Part shown: piece by piece, positions 25,128 to 33,959 of the stretch
How the letters are laid out: each line of letters starts with the position of its first letter
How positions within the stretch are numbered: the first letter of the stretch is position 1
Source: Lentzea sp. NBRC 105346
Lineage (GTDB): Bacteria; Actinomycetota; Actinomycetes; Mycobacteriales; Pseudonocardiaceae
NCBI RefSeq assembly: GCF_030269605.1
Contig: NZ_BSTQ01000021.1
Location: 1 to 64,000 of the forward strand
Direction of reading: 5' to 3'
DNA: 64,000 nucleotides
Translations under genes and position numbers: made by a program
The notes under the pieces: model-generated
Databases searched by the model: none
What the model was told of the DNA's origin: nothing
Seen by the model: only the letters and a program-made list of their open reading frames with translations

Positions 25128-25724
25128 ATGCAAAGTCCGGTCCAGATTGCAATCGCCTACCATAGCGGAACTGGGCAAACCGCTAAATTCGCGGCGGCGG
25201 TGCACGAAGGGGCGAGTTCGGTAACCGGATGCGAGTCGGTGTTGATTCCGGTCGACTCGATGGACGAGCCCGAATGGGCCACCCTGGACGCGGCCGACGC
25301 GATCATCTTCGGCTCCCCCACCTACATGGGCGGCGCCTCGGCGGCGTTCCACGGCTTCGCCGAGGCCACCTCCCGGCGCTGGATGCGGCAGAGCTGGCAG
25401 GACAAGCTGGCGGCCGGGTTCACGAACTCCGGCTCCAAGGCGGGCGACAAGTCCTCCACCCTCGCCTACTTCGCGACGCTCGCCGCCCAGCACGGGATGA
25501 CCTGGGTCAACCTCGGCCTGCTGCCCGGCTGGAACCGGGTGCACGCCAGTGAGCACGACCTGAACCGCCTGGGCTTCCACAGCGGCGCGGCAGCGCAGTC
25601 CAATGTGGACTCACGCGAGGTGCACGCCGCCGACCTGGCCACCGCCGCGCACCTGGGCCGGCGCGTGGCCGAGCAGGCACTCGTCCTGGCCGCCGGTCGC
25701 GCCGCCCTGGCGCCGGCCCGGTGA
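25128..25724 (+). CDS. Flavodoxin-like NAD(P)H:FMN oxidoreductase (WrbA/NQO type)
   Basis: 198 residues. The FMN-phosphate loop (AYHSGTGQTAKF) and the second FMN loop (GSPTYMGGASAAF) mark the WrbA-like flavodoxin family. GGAGGG stands just before ATG 25128. It is the first gene divergent from the biosynthetic operon and is followed closely by its likely regulator. It could reduce a quinone or quinone-imine form of the aminophenol product, or detoxify it; this is inference. Confidence 0.85.
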   Translation: MQSPVQIAIAYHSGTGQTAKFAAAVHEGASSVTGCESVLIPVDSMDEPEWATLDAADAIIFGSPTYMGGASAAFHGFAEATSRRWMRQSWQDKLAAGFTNSGSKAGDKSSTLAYFATLAAQHGMTWVNLGLLPGWNRVHASEHDLNRLGFHSGAAAQSNVDSREVHAADLATAAHLGRRVAEQALVLAAGRAALAPAR

Positions 25725-25738
25725 CCAGGGGGTGAGAA

Positions 25739-26647
25739 GTGCAAGTCGAGTTACGACACCTCCAGGTGGTGCTGTCGGTCGCCCAGGCGGGCAGCATCAA
25801 CCGGGCGGCCGCGCAGCTGCGGATCGCGCAGTCCGGGCTCACCGCCCAGCTGCAGCGCATCGAGCAGGAGTTCGGCGGCCCGCTGTTCACCCGCAACCCC
25901 GGCGGGGTGGCGCTGACCGAGCTGGGCGAGCACGTGATCGGCCGGGCCCGAGACCTGCTCGGTCAGTTCGACGAGCTGATCGAGACCTCGCGGCTGCTGG
26001 CGCACACCGACCGGCCGGCCGCGCAGGTGTTCGTGGTCGGGCCGCTCGGACCGGTGGTCACGATGCTCGCCGCCGCGGTGCGCGACGCCCTGCCCGACCG
26101 TGAGCAGTCCAGCCTCCTCGCCCACACCACGGAGGCGCTCACCAAGGCGCTGCGCTCGTCCGAGTTCGACATCGGCGTCGTTCCGGAGATGATCGCGGTG
26201 ACCATGCCGTTGCCCGCCGGTCTGCGCACGCGCCCGCTCGTCGACGAGCCCGCCCACATCGGGCTCGTCGCCTCGCACCCGCTGGCCGAACGCCCCGAGC
26301 TGACGCTGGCCGAGCTCGCCGGGCAGGACTGGGTGGTGCCCGAGGAGAAACTCTCCGGGCTCGGCGCCTCCCTGCGGCTGGCGTGCGAGGAGGCCGGCTA
26401 CACCCCGCGGTGCCGGCACACCGGCGCCGACCTCGCCACCGCGCTGATGATCGTGCGCTCCGGAGCGGCGATCGGCGCGTTCTACCCCACCGGCGTGCAC
26501 ACGCCCGGAATCGTGCTGCGGCCGCTGACGGGCACCCCGGTGCGGCGCCGGCTGGTGCTCGTGTGGCGCGAGGACTCCCCGGTCGCCGCCGTCGTCGACC
26601 ACCTGCACGACGACGTGGTGAAACGGCACCGCTCGCTGCTGCCCTGA
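25739..26647 (+). CDS. LysR-family regulator
   Basis: 302 residues: N-terminal helix-turn-helix (LRHLQVVLSVAQAGSINRAAAQLRIAQSGLTAQL) and a substrate-binding-like effector domain. GTG 25739 follows a G-rich Shine-Dalgarno and the flavodoxin stop by 14 bases. As the regulator nearest to the biosynthetic operon, with T-N11-A type boxes in the divergent gap, it is the likely pathway switch. Its ligand may be an aromatic intermediate. Confidence 0.88.
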   Translation: MQVELRHLQVVLSVAQAGSINRAAAQLRIAQSGLTAQLQRIEQEFGGPLFTRNPGGVALTELGEHVIGRARDLLGQFDELIETSRLLAHTDRPAAQVFVVGPLGPVVTMLAAAVRDALPDREQSSLLAHTTEALTKALRSSEFDIGVVPEMIAVTMPLPAGLRTRPLVDEPAHIGLVASHPLAERPELTLAELAGQDWVVPEEKLSGLGASLRLACEEAGYTPRCRHTGADLATALMIVRSGAAIGAFYPTGVHTPGIVLRPLTGTPVRRRLVLVWREDSPVAAVVDHLHDDVVKRHRSLLP

Positions 26648-26675
26648 CGAATGCTCGTGAATTGGAGGAGACCCG

Positions 26676-28160
26676 ATGGCCAATCACGTTCAGGTCGAAA
26701 CCGGACGACGGTCCACATGGCGGTGGGTCATCGCCGTTCTGGTCGTGGCACAGACGCTCGTGTGGGTCAACAACGCGATCCTGAACGTTGCGTTGAAGAC
26801 GCTCGCCGATCCGGTCGCCGGGCTCGGCGCGACTCCGGGTGAACTCGAGTGGGCGCTCAGCTCGTACACGCTCGTTTTCGCGGCGGCGACGTTCTCCGGC
26901 GGCGCACTCGGCGACCGGTACGGGCCGCGGCGCATTCTTCGGATCGGTTTGTCCGTTTTCGTCGTCGCGTCTCTGCTGGCCGCCTTTTCCACCACCGCGA
27001 CAATGTTGGTGGTGGCGCGCGCGATCCTCGGTTTCGGAGCCGCGCTGCTGACCCCGGCGACACTCTCGCTCGTCGTCCGCTCCTCCCCCGCGGCCGACCG
27101 CCCGCGCGGTATCGCGATCTGGGCTTCGGCCACCGGCGTCGCCGTCGCCGTCGGGCCGATCGCGGGCGGCGCGCTGCTGGAGATGTACGGCTGGTCGGCG
27201 GTCTTCCTGCTCAACGTGCCGATCGCGCTGCTGTGCCTGGGCGGTATCGCGGCGGTCGTGCCGGAGTTCCGCGAGGGAGCGACGCGACGCCTCGACCTGG
27301 CCGGGCTCGCGCTCTCGTTCACCGGGCTGTTCCTCGTGGTGTACGGCGTGATCCGCGGCGGCGAGTGGTGGTGGCCGGTGCTCGCCGGGGTGGGAGTGCT
27401 GGCGGCGTTCGCGATCGGCCAGCTGCGGTCGGCCGAACCGAGCTTCGACGTGCGGCTGTTCCGCCGGCGGGAGTTCGCGGGCGGCAGCCTCAGCCTGGTG
27501 CTGACGTTCTCCGCCTTGGCCGGACAGCTCTTCTACGTCGTGTTCTACCTGCAGAGCCTGCGTGAACTGACGCCGCTGCAGGCGGGTCTGGCGATCACGC
27601 CGGCGTCGGTGGGAATCATCATCGGCAGCCAGCTCACGCCCGCGCTCGTGCGGCGGTGGGGCACCAGGCGGGTCGTCGCGGCCGGGATGCTGGTCGCGGG
27701 CGGCACGTACGCCGGCTACGTGTTCTTCGGGACGGACACCCCGCTGATCTGGTTCGAGGTGCTGCTGCTCGTGCAGGGACTCGGTATGGGCTGGGTGACC
27801 TCGCCCACCACGTCGGCGATGCTCGACGCGCTGCCCAAGGAACGCAGCGGCGCCGGTTCGGCGATCAACACCGTGCTGCGGCCGGTCGGCATGACGCTCG
27901 GGGTGGCCGTGTTCGGCTCGATCCTGACCGCGTCGTACCGCACCGAGATCGAACCCACGCTGACCCACCTGTCCGTTGCGCGACAGGCCGCGGTCCGGGT
28001 GTCGGCCGAGGCGGCGAGGGTCGCGGCACCGGACCTCGCCACCGAGATCAACGAGGCGTTCCTGCGGGCCATGCACAGCACCGCGCTGTGGGCGTTCGCG
28101 CTGTCGTTGTGCGGGGTCGCGCTGGTCGTGGCGTGCTTGCGGGACCGGGCCACGAGCTAA
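26676..28160 (+). CDS. MFS exporter, 14-TM DHA2 type
   Basis: 494 residues with about fourteen hydrophobic segments. Motif A appears as GALGDRYGPRRIL and motif C-like GPIAGGALLEMYGW follows, marking a drug:proton antiporter of the DHA2 group. GGAGGAG precedes ATG 26676. It follows the LysR gene by 28 bases and probably exports the cluster product or gives self-resistance, though it could belong to the AraC-controlled genes downstream. Confidence 0.88.
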   Translation: MANHVQVETGRRSTWRWVIAVLVVAQTLVWVNNAILNVALKTLADPVAGLGATPGELEWALSSYTLVFAAATFSGGALGDRYGPRRILRIGLSVFVVASLLAAFSTTATMLVVARAILGFGAALLTPATLSLVVRSSPAADRPRGIAIWASATGVAVAVGPIAGGALLEMYGWSAVFLLNVPIALLCLGGIAAVVPEFREGATRRLDLAGLALSFTGLFLVVYGVIRGGEWWWPVLAGVGVLAAFAIGQLRSAEPSFDVRLFRRREFAGGSLSLVLTFSALAGQLFYVVFYLQSLRELTPLQAGLAITPASVGIIIGSQLTPALVRRWGTRRVVAAGMLVAGGTYAGYVFFGTDTPLIWFEVLLLVQGLGMGWVTSPTTSAMLDALPKERSGAGSAINTVLRPVGMTLGVAVFGSILTASYRTEIEPTLTHLSVARQAAVRVSAEAARVAAPDLATEINEAFLRAMHSTALWAFALSLCGVALVVACLRDRATS

Positions 28161-28170
28161 CCTGGTGCCC

Positions 28171-28602
28171 GTGACCACCGATCCACGCCTGCGCGAGCTG
28201 GCCCTGCTGCGCCGCGTCCGCGACCGGATCGACCGCGACTACGCGCAGCCGCTCGACGTCGAGGCGCTGGCGCGCGGCGTGCACCTGTCGGCCGGGCACC
28301 TGAGCCGCGCGTTCCGCGCCGCCTACGGCGAGTCGCCCTACAGCTACCTGATGACGCGCCGCATCGAGCGCGCCATGACCCTGCTGCGCCGCGGCGACAT
28401 GTCGGTCACCGACGTCTGCTTCGAGGTGGGCTGCTCGTCGCTGGGCACGTTCAGCACCCGGTTCTCCGAACTGGTCGGCATGTCGCCGAGTGCCTACAAG
28501 CGCCTGGCCGCCTCGGCGGAGGTCGACATGCCCGGCTGCGTCGTCAAGGCGGTCACGCGTCCGATCAGGAATCGAGAAGCGACGCCGCCGGGCCGCGGTT
28601 AA
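28171..28602 (+). CDS. AraC-family regulator, DNA-binding domain only
   Basis: 143 residues, essentially just the double helix-turn-helix of AraC proteins (LSAGHLSRAFRAAYGESPYSYLMTRRIERAM and TDVCFEVGCSSLGTFSTRFSELVGMSPSAYK). No sensor domain. GTG 28171 comes 10 bases after the exporter stop without a Shine-Dalgarno. Such short AraC proteins often stand next to glyoxalase-fold genes, as here, and may regulate them. Confidence 0.8.
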   Translation: MTTDPRLRELALLRRVRDRIDRDYAQPLDVEALARGVHLSAGHLSRAFRAAYGESPYSYLMTRRIERAMTLLRRGDMSVTDVCFEVGCSSLGTFSTRFSELVGMSPSAYKRLAASAEVDMPGCVVKAVTRPIRNREATPPGRG

Positions 28603-28612
28603 CGTCACCGGC

Positions 28613-29023
28613 ATGACCCTCATCATCCACTCGACGTTCCTGCCCACCGACGACCCGGACTCCTCGCTCGCGTTCTACCGCGACGCGCTCGGGTTCGAGG
28701 TGCGCAAGGAGGTCAACTTCAACGGCATGCGCTGGATCACCGTCGGTCCCGCGGACCAGCCGCAGACGTCGATCGTGCTCTACCCGCCCAACGCCGACCC
28801 CGGCATCACCGAGGACGAGAGCCGCACCATCGCCGAGCTGATGGCGAAGGGCTGCTTCGCGTCCATTGTGCTCGGTACGTCCGATCTGGCGGGTGTGTTC
28901 GAACGGGTCGAGGCCAGCGGCGCCGAGGTCGTGCAGGAGCCCGCGGACCAGCCCTACGGCGTGCGCGACTGCGCGTTCCGCGACCCTGCCGGGAACATGG
29001 TTCGTATCAACCAGCTCACCTAG
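28613..29023 (+). CDS. VOC-family (glyoxalase-fold) protein
   Basis: 136 residues. The fold is marked by DPDSSLAFYRDALGFEVR at the N-terminus and RDCAFRDPAGNMVRI at the C-terminus. Such proteins bind metal for dioxygenase or lyase work or bind toxic drugs. ATG 28613 is 10 bases after the AraC stop. The end overlaps the convergent MarR gene by 4 bases. Specific role unknown. Confidence 0.8.
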   Translation: MTLIIHSTFLPTDDPDSSLAFYRDALGFEVRKEVNFNGMRWITVGPADQPQTSIVLYPPNADPGITEDESRTIAELMAKGCFASIVLGTSDLAGVFERVEASGAEVVQEPADQPYGVRDCAFRDPAGNMVRINQLT

Positions 29024-29427
29024 TCGCCGAGCATCCGCCTCAGCAGATCCCGCAACTGACGCCGGTCGGCCGCGCCCAGCGCGGCCAACGGTTCCGCCGC
29101 GAACCGCAACGCCCCCCGGAACTCCAGGGCCAGCCGTCGCCCCTCCTCGGTCGCGACGATGTACTTCACCCGCCGGTCCCGCTCGTCGGGCCGCCGCTCC
29201 ACCAGCCCGCGCGCCTGCAGCCGGTCGATGATCCCGGTGACGTTGGACCGCTCCGACCCGAGCTTCGAGGCGATGACGTGCATGGGCTGCGGCTCGTCGA
29301 GCGCGGCCAGCACCTTGGCCTGGATGGACGTCAGGTCCCGCGCGGCCGCCGCCTGCTCGTACTCCTTGGTGTAGCGGTCGACGATCTGGGCGAAGAGCGC
29401 CACGACCTCGGTGCTGACCTTGTCCAT
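29020..29427 (-). CDS. MarR-family regulator
   Basis: About 135 residues with the winged helix (MHVIASKLGSERSNVTGIIDRLQARGLVERR) and DERDRRVKYIVATEEG wing. ATG 29427 is preferred; ATG 29451 is in frame but lies inside the first operator half-site. It is divergent from a short-chain dehydrogenase gene and three evenly spaced half-sites fill the gap, so it very likely controls both itself and that enzyme. Confidence 0.85.
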   Translation of the reverse strand: MDKVSTEVVALFAQIVDRYTKEYEQAAAARDLTSIQAKVLAALDEPQPMHVIASKLGSERSNVTGIIDRLQARGLVERRPDERDRRVKYIVATEEGRRLALEFRGALRFAAEPLAALGAADRRQLRDLLRRMLGD

Positions 29428-29446
29428 GACGAGCATCATAGTTGAC

Positions 29447-29504
29447 GACATGAACTATCTCCAGGCACACTAGTTCATGTCAATAACCATCATGGACATG
29501 AACT
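29447..29504. promoter_or_regulatory. MarR operator array, three alternating half-sites at 24-bp steps
   Basis: GACATGAACT (29447), its complement AGTTCATGTC (29472-29481) and GACATGAACT again (29495-29504) alternate in orientation. The first pair has 11-bp arms (GACATGAACTA / TAGTTCATGTC) around 13 bases; the second pair has 10-bp arms, also around 13. The array fills the gap between marR and the dehydrogenase gene. Confidence 0.8.
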
Positions 29505-29514
29505 GAGGCAGACC

Positions 29515-30330
29515 ATGGTCGTACTCGTCACCGGCACGTCGTCCGGCATCGGCCTCGCCACCGCGGTCCAGGCCGCGAAGGCAGGACACCAGGTGGTGGC
29601 CACGATGCGCGACACCTCGCGCGCCGGCGCCCTGCGCGCCGCGGCACCAGACATCGACGTCCGGCGGCTCGACGTGACCGACGGCGACTCCATCACCGCC
29701 GCGATCGACGGCGTCATCGCCGAATACGGCCGTCTGGACGCCGTGGTCAACAACGCGGGCGCCGGGCACATCGGCACGGTCGAGACCGACTCCGTCGACA
29801 ACTTCCGCAAGGTCATGGAGACCAACTTCTTCGGCGTCGTCCAGGTCACCAAGGCCGCGATGCCGCACCTGCGCGCCAGCCGCGGCCGGCTGATCACCGT
29901 CACCAGCGTCGGCGGCGTCGTCGGGCAGCCGTTCAACGAGGCGTACTGCGCCGCCAAGTTCGCGGTCGAGGGCATGATGGAGAGCCTCGCACCCGTTGCC
30001 GCGCAACAGGGTGTGACCGTCACCGTCGTTGAGCCCGGCGCGGTCGCCAGCGAGTTCGTCGCCAACGTCGGCGTCGACCGCGAGACCGTCCTCGAGACGG
30101 CCGGGCCGTACGCCGCCGAGCTCAAGGCCTACCTCTCGCGCACCGGCACGTCGTTCGCCGGCGCCCAGACCTCCGACGAGGCCGCCGCGACCGTGCTCGC
30201 CGCGCTGACCGACGAGCACCCGCCGTTCCGCATGCAGACGTCCGATTGGGCGAAGCGGTTCACCGGTTTGAAGCTGTCCGATCTGGACGGCTCGGCCGTA
30301 CAGGACTTGACCACCACGTGGATCTCCTGA
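29515..30330 (+). CDS. Short-chain dehydrogenase/reductase
   Basis: 271 residues. Cofactor motif TGTSSGIG at 6-13, NNAG at 79-82, catalytic Ser131, Tyr144 and Lys148 (EAYCAAK). The length and the C-terminal extension fit the classical oxidoreductase group acting on ketones or aldehydes. It starts 11 bases after the last MarR half-site, so derepression by a MarR ligand is likely. Substrate unknown. Confidence 0.88.
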   Translation: MVVLVTGTSSGIGLATAVQAAKAGHQVVATMRDTSRAGALRAAAPDIDVRRLDVTDGDSITAAIDGVIAEYGRLDAVVNNAGAGHIGTVETDSVDNFRKVMETNFFGVVQVTKAAMPHLRASRGRLITVTSVGGVVGQPFNEAYCAAKFAVEGMMESLAPVAAQQGVTVTVVEPGAVASEFVANVGVDRETVLETAGPYAAELKAYLSRTGTSFAGAQTSDEAAATVLAALTDEHPPFRMQTSDWAKRFTGLKLSDLDGSAVQDLTTTWIS

Positions 30331-30374
30331 CACCACGCTAAGTTCTCGCCCCAGCCACGCGGAGGGGGACGGGA

Positions 30375-31334
30375 ATGCCGGAAGTGCTGGCCGGGTTGCT
30401 CAACGGACCGGCGGCCGAGCTCTACCAACGGTTGCTGTCGGCGGGCCGGCTGCGCATCGCCGACCACCCGGAGCTCGCCGGGTCACCGGATCTCGACGAG
30501 CTCATCGACGCCGGGTTCGCGCGCAGGCGGTTCGTCGGTGAACCGGTGATCGTGCCGGTCGAACCGTCCCGCGCGGTCGACCAGGCGCTGATCAGCGTGC
30601 AGCGGCGGATGCTCGACCAGCACCGAATGATCGTGCGGGTCCGTGAGCAGATGCACGAGCTTCAACGGTCCTACGCGGCCGGCGCCGACAGCGACGCCGT
30701 CCGCGTCTACACCGACCCGGCCGAGATCGGCGCGCTCTCGGTGGAACTGTGCCTGTCCGCCGAACGCGAGTTCTCCAACCTCGAGACCGAGCACTACCGC
30801 AACCCGCCCGACGGCCGGTCGGCCAAGGTGCCGCCGGCCGAGGTGCTCGACCGCGGGGTCCGGTTCCGCAACATCTACTCGCGGCCCGTGCTGGACCTGC
30901 CGTTCGCCGGCGAGATGGTCCGCCGGTGCGCGGAGGGCGGCTGGCAGCTGCGGGTGCTGCCCGAGCTGCCGATGAAGATGGTCCTGGTCGACGACCGCGC
31001 GGCGCTGCTGCCGCTCGACCCGACCGGCATGGAGGGCGCCGTACTGGTGCGGGCGCCGGTCATCGTGTCCGCGCTGCGCATGTACTTCGAGCTGTTGTGG
31101 AACCGCGCCCTGCCGTTGCACGACGGCGGCGTGGAGAGCAAGTTCTCCCCCACCCAGCGCGGCGTGCTGCGGCTGATGATCGGCGGGATGACCGACGCCG
31201 CGATCGCCCGCCACCTCGACGTGAGCGAACGGACCGTGCGCCGGCACATCTCCGCCGCGCTCGAACTGCTCGGGGTGGACAACCGGATCACCGCGACCGC
31301 CGTCATCGTGCGCGACGGCTGGCTCGACCACTAG
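30375..31334 (+). CDS. LuxR-type helix-turn-helix regulator with TrmB-like sensor
   Basis: 319 residues. The N-terminal part resembles a degenerate winged helix with a coiled stretch (ALISVQRRMLDQHRMIVRVREQMHELQRSY); the middle is a phospholipase-D/TrmB-like sensor region (IYSRPVLDLPFAGEMV); the C-terminus is a LuxR helix-turn-helix (MTDAAIARHLDVSERTVRRHISAAL). GGAGGGGG precedes ATG 30375. Such stand-alone regulators are common in actinomycetes. Target unknown; its end overlaps the convergent secreted-protein gene by 4 bases. Confidence 0.8.
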   Translation: MPEVLAGLLNGPAAELYQRLLSAGRLRIADHPELAGSPDLDELIDAGFARRRFVGEPVIVPVEPSRAVDQALISVQRRMLDQHRMIVRVREQMHELQRSYAAGADSDAVRVYTDPAEIGALSVELCLSAEREFSNLETEHYRNPPDGRSAKVPPAEVLDRGVRFRNIYSRPVLDLPFAGEMVRRCAEGGWQLRVLPELPMKMVLVDDRAALLPLDPTGMEGAVLVRAPVIVSALRMYFELLWNRALPLHDGGVESKFSPTQRGVLRLMIGGMTDAAIARHLDVSERTVRRHISAALELLGVDNRITATAVIVRDGWLDH

Positions 31335-32149
31335 GGCTTGCCCACACACTGCCATTCGACCGGGCCCTGCCCGTTCGGCGTGTAGTCACCGGCGAAGACC
31401 AGCCGGTACCCGCCGCCGGTCTCCTCGTCGACCTGCCACGTGCGGCCAAGCTTGGCGCAGCTGACCGGAACCACGTCGGCCAGCCGTCCGGTCGTGGTGA
31501 CGGTCCACGCCGAGGTCGGGTACTTCTGCCCCAGGTCGAACGGCACCGCCCGCGCCGGGTCCACAGTGGACGGAGCGGTGATGCGGATCCGGAACTTGCC
31601 GAGCTCGCCCGGCCACACGCTCACCACGCCCGGATCCGTCCCGTCGATCCCGGCGAACCCGTCCTCGGTCCGTCCCAGCAGCCTGCTGCCCTCGGGCAGT
31701 ACGCCGACCTTCTCCTCGCGCCACCGCACCCACCGGCGCACGGTGCCGGACGGGTCCGTGCCGTAGACGACGTCCGGTTCCGGGGAGATCAGCGACGTGA
31801 ACCCGCGCCAGTCGGCCGGCGAAACCTGCTGCCACGACTGGAGATCGGCCGACTCGTGCAGCGTGCCGTCGGTCGCCGAGACGCGGTAGAACACGCCCCG
31901 GTCGTACCGCGTGCCGGACCAGAACACTGTGGACACATCGGCCCAGCCGGTCGTGGCGACGACCCGTTCGTTCATCCAGCGCGACTCGGTGCGGTTGGCG
32001 TCCAGGCAGAACGTGTGCCGCACGAGGCCACCGTCGTTCGTGACCGCGTACACCTGGCGCTCCCACAACCCGCACGGGGTCGACGGATCGGCGAGCGCGG
32101 GCGTTCCGAGAAGGCACAGGGCGAGGATCAGTACGAGGCAACGACGCAT
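31331..32149 (-). CDS. Secreted protein, possibly tachylectin-like
   Basis: 272 residues with a clear signal peptide (MRRCLVLILALCLLGTPALA, cut before DPS). The mature part has repeated W/G/D-rich strands such as WRGFTSLISPEPDVVYG and TGTVRRW-like turns that recall tachylectin beta-propeller sheets, and Cys residues that could pair. No enzyme motif was seen. ATG 32149 is the only start with a full signal peptide. The lectin call is tentative. Confidence 0.6.
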   Translation of the reverse strand: MRRCLVLILALCLLGTPALADPSTPCGLWERQVYAVTNDGGLVRHTFCLDANRTESRWMNERVVATTGWADVSTVFWSGTRYDRGVFYRVSATDGTLHESADLQSWQQVSPADWRGFTSLISPEPDVVYGTDPSGTVRRWVRWREEKVGVLPEGSRLLGRTEDGFAGIDGTDPGVVSVWPGELGKFRIRITAPSTVDPARAVPFDLGQKYPTSAWTVTTTGRLADVVPVSCAKLGRTWQVDEETGGGYRLVFAGDYTPNGQGPVEWQCVGKP

Positions 32150-32332
32150 TTCTGCACAGTAAAGGCGCAAAAGCCGTGGTGGACGACCGGATCCGGCCAG
32201 TGACCGAATCCGGTCAGCGCCGGGTGTCCGGGAGCGGACATTGGCCGGTCGTGCCCTTATGCGGCAAGGGATCGCGCTGCCAGCGTTGCGGCACCCGGAC
32301 AGCCGGGAACCGAAGAAACCAGGAGACGAACC

Positions 32333-32887
32333 ATGCGCAACAGACTCGTGCGCGGACTGGCCCTCGCCGCCGGGCTGGCGATCACCGCCCTGTCCACGGC
32401 GACGGCCACCGCCGCACCCGCCGCCGGCACCGCCGCCGTCAGGATCCAGAGCCTCCCCGGCGCGTTCTACGCCGAAGCGATCAACCGCAACAGCGGCAAG
32501 TGCGTCAACGTGGCGCACGGTTCCGGCGACAACGGCGCGTGGATCCAGCAGTTCCACTGCGACCACACGCCCGCGGCGAAGTTCCTGTTCATCGGGAACG
32601 GTGACGGCTACTACGAGATCCAGAACCAGAACAGCCGCAAGTGCGTCGACGTCGAGTGGGGCGGCGGCTGGAACGGCGCGCGCACGCAGCAGTTCAACTG
32701 CAACGGCAGCCTGACCCAGCAGTACCGGATCGTCGAGCTCGGCAACGGTTACGTCAACTTCGTCAACCGGTTCAGCGGCCGGTGCATCGACGTGCCGCAC
32801 GCCAGCACGGACGACTGGGTGATCCTCAACATCTGGGACTGCGTCGGCGGCGCGACCGAGCAGCAGTTCCGCCTCAACATCGGTTGA
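32333..32887 (+). CDS. Secreted ricin-type beta-trefoil lectin-domain protein
   Basis: 184 residues. A signal peptide (about 1-28, ending TATAAPAAG) leads into three repeats typical of ricin-B lectins: NSGKCVNV...QQFHC, NSRKCVDV...QQFNC, FSGRCIDV...WDC, each with the QxW/QxF element. It likely binds a polysaccharide outside the cell. No catalytic domain is attached. AGGAG lies 7 bases before ATG 32333. The gene is followed by a 24-bp-stem hairpin. Confidence 0.88.
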   Translation: MRNRLVRGLALAAGLAITALSTATATAAPAAGTAAVRIQSLPGAFYAEAINRNSGKCVNVAHGSGDNGAWIQQFHCDHTPAAKFLFIGNGDGYYEIQNQNSRKCVDVEWGGGWNGARTQQFNCNGSLTQQYRIVELGNGYVNFVNRFSGRCIDVPHASTDDWVILNIWDCVGGATEQQFRLNIG

Positions 32888-32897
32888 CCCGGTGAGA

Positions 32898-32950
32898 ACC
32901 GTTATGGCCACCTTCACGGACTTGAGGTCCGTGAAGGTGGCCATAACGGT
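32898..32950. terminator. Bidirectional hairpin terminator, 24-bp perfect stem
   Basis: Arms 32898-32921 and 32927-32950 are perfect complements around the loop TTGAG. It lies between the convergent lectin gene and the DHFR-like gene; the last base is shared with the latter's stop codon. There is no U-tract. The arm sequence starts ACCGTTATGGCCACC. Such long perfect palindromes may also be a dispersed genomic repeat. Confidence 0.75.
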
Positions 32951-33570
32951 CAGCCCACGCGGTAGGTGACGTGGGTGACCTTCGGCGAGGCGATCACCCG
33001 GATCGGTTCCAGGACGGGGTTGCCGACGTTCTCCAGCAGGCGCTCCCCCGAACCGAGGCAGATCGGCGAGATGTGCAGGGTGAGCTCGTCGAGCAGCCCG
33101 GCCCGCAGATACTGCTGGACCGCCTGCGCGCCACCCGCGATCGCGACCATCTTGTCGCCGGCCGCGGCCTTGGCTTGCGAAAGCGCCGACTCGATTCCGT
33201 CGGTGACGAAGTGGTACGTGGTGCCGCCCGGCATCTTCACCGGCTCACGCGGGTAGTGGGTCAGCACGAAAACGGGCGCGTGGTACGGCGGATCCTCGCC
33301 CCACCAGCCGGTCCACGACTCCTCCCAGGGGCCGGGACCGCCGCCGAACATGTTGCGGCCCATGATGAAGGCGCCGATCCCGCCGAGGATCTCGTCGACC
33401 ATGTCGTCGTCCGGGGTGCGCTCACCCCCGTCCTTGCGCCAGGTGGACGTTTCGACCATCCACTGGTGCAGGTCCTCGCCGCCCTCGCCGAGGGGGTTCT
33501 CGGGGCTCTGGTTCGGGCCGGCGACGAAGCCGTCAACGGATACGGTGATGTGGCACGTTGTCTTGGTCAT
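32950..33570 (-). CDS. Dihydrofolate reductase-like (RibD C-terminal) protein
   Basis: 206 residues. The fold is marked by VSVDGFVAG at the N-terminus, GAFIMGRNMF in the middle and GDKMVAIAGGAQAVQQYLRAGLLDELTLHISPICLG-type ending. The family includes riboflavin reductases and many stand-alone homologues of unknown substrate. ATG 33570 overlaps the upstream small gene's stop by 4 bases. Confidence 0.82.
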   Translation of the reverse strand: MTKTTCHITVSVDGFVAGPNQSPENPLGEGGEDLHQWMVETSTWRKDGGERTPDDDMVDEILGGIGAFIMGRNMFGGGPGPWEESWTGWWGEDPPYHAPVFVLTHYPREPVKMPGGTTYHFVTDGIESALSQAKAAAGDKMVAIAGGAQAVQQYLRAGLLDELTLHISPICLGSGERLLENVGNPVLEPIRVIASPKVTHVTYRVG

Positions 33571-33890
33571 GCACCAGTAGACCGCCACCAGCTCCGAAAC
33601 TCATCGGGGCAGGGCTGAAGCGGCAGAAGTTTCGCGGCGACCTGGGCGAACGCGCCGCTCACGACGCTCGTGCACTGCGGCCCCGTGAAGGGCGCGTCGG
33701 CGTCCGGAGCGTCGGATAATCGGGCCCACGCCGCCCAGCGCTCGTCCCACGCCTGCACCACGTCCAGATGGCCGCCGGGCAGGAACCGGGTCAGGTGCAC
33801 CCCCGTGACCTGCCCGGTGGTTCCCAGCAGCGGCAGCCACCGAAAACCGCCTTCTTTGCGAAGACGCTCGATCAGCTCCGCGCCAGTCAT
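33567..33890 (-). CDS. Small hypothetical protein
   Basis: 107 residues, no signal peptide or membrane segment. Tryptophan-rich (AWDERWAAWARL, FRSWWRSTGA) with no motif I recognise. ATG 33890 has GGAGAG 4 bases upstream, and the end overlaps the DHFR-like start, so the two are likely cotranscribed. Function unknown. Confidence 0.6.
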   Translation of the reverse strand: MTGAELIERLRKEGGFRWLPLLGTTGQVTGVHLTRFLPGGHLDVVQAWDERWAAWARLSDAPDADAPFTGPQCTSVVSGAFAQVAAKLLPLQPCPDEFRSWWRSTGA

Positions 33891-33959
33891 CTTTCTCTCC
33901 GTATTGGGGTTCAGCCGGTGCGACGTCTCGGGGTTTCCGCCGCACCGGCTGAGGTCGGG

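Noticed and set aside
32898..32950. CRISPR-like or inverted-repeat array
   Set aside because: Only one palindromic unit with a 5-base loop is present; no repeated units or spacers.
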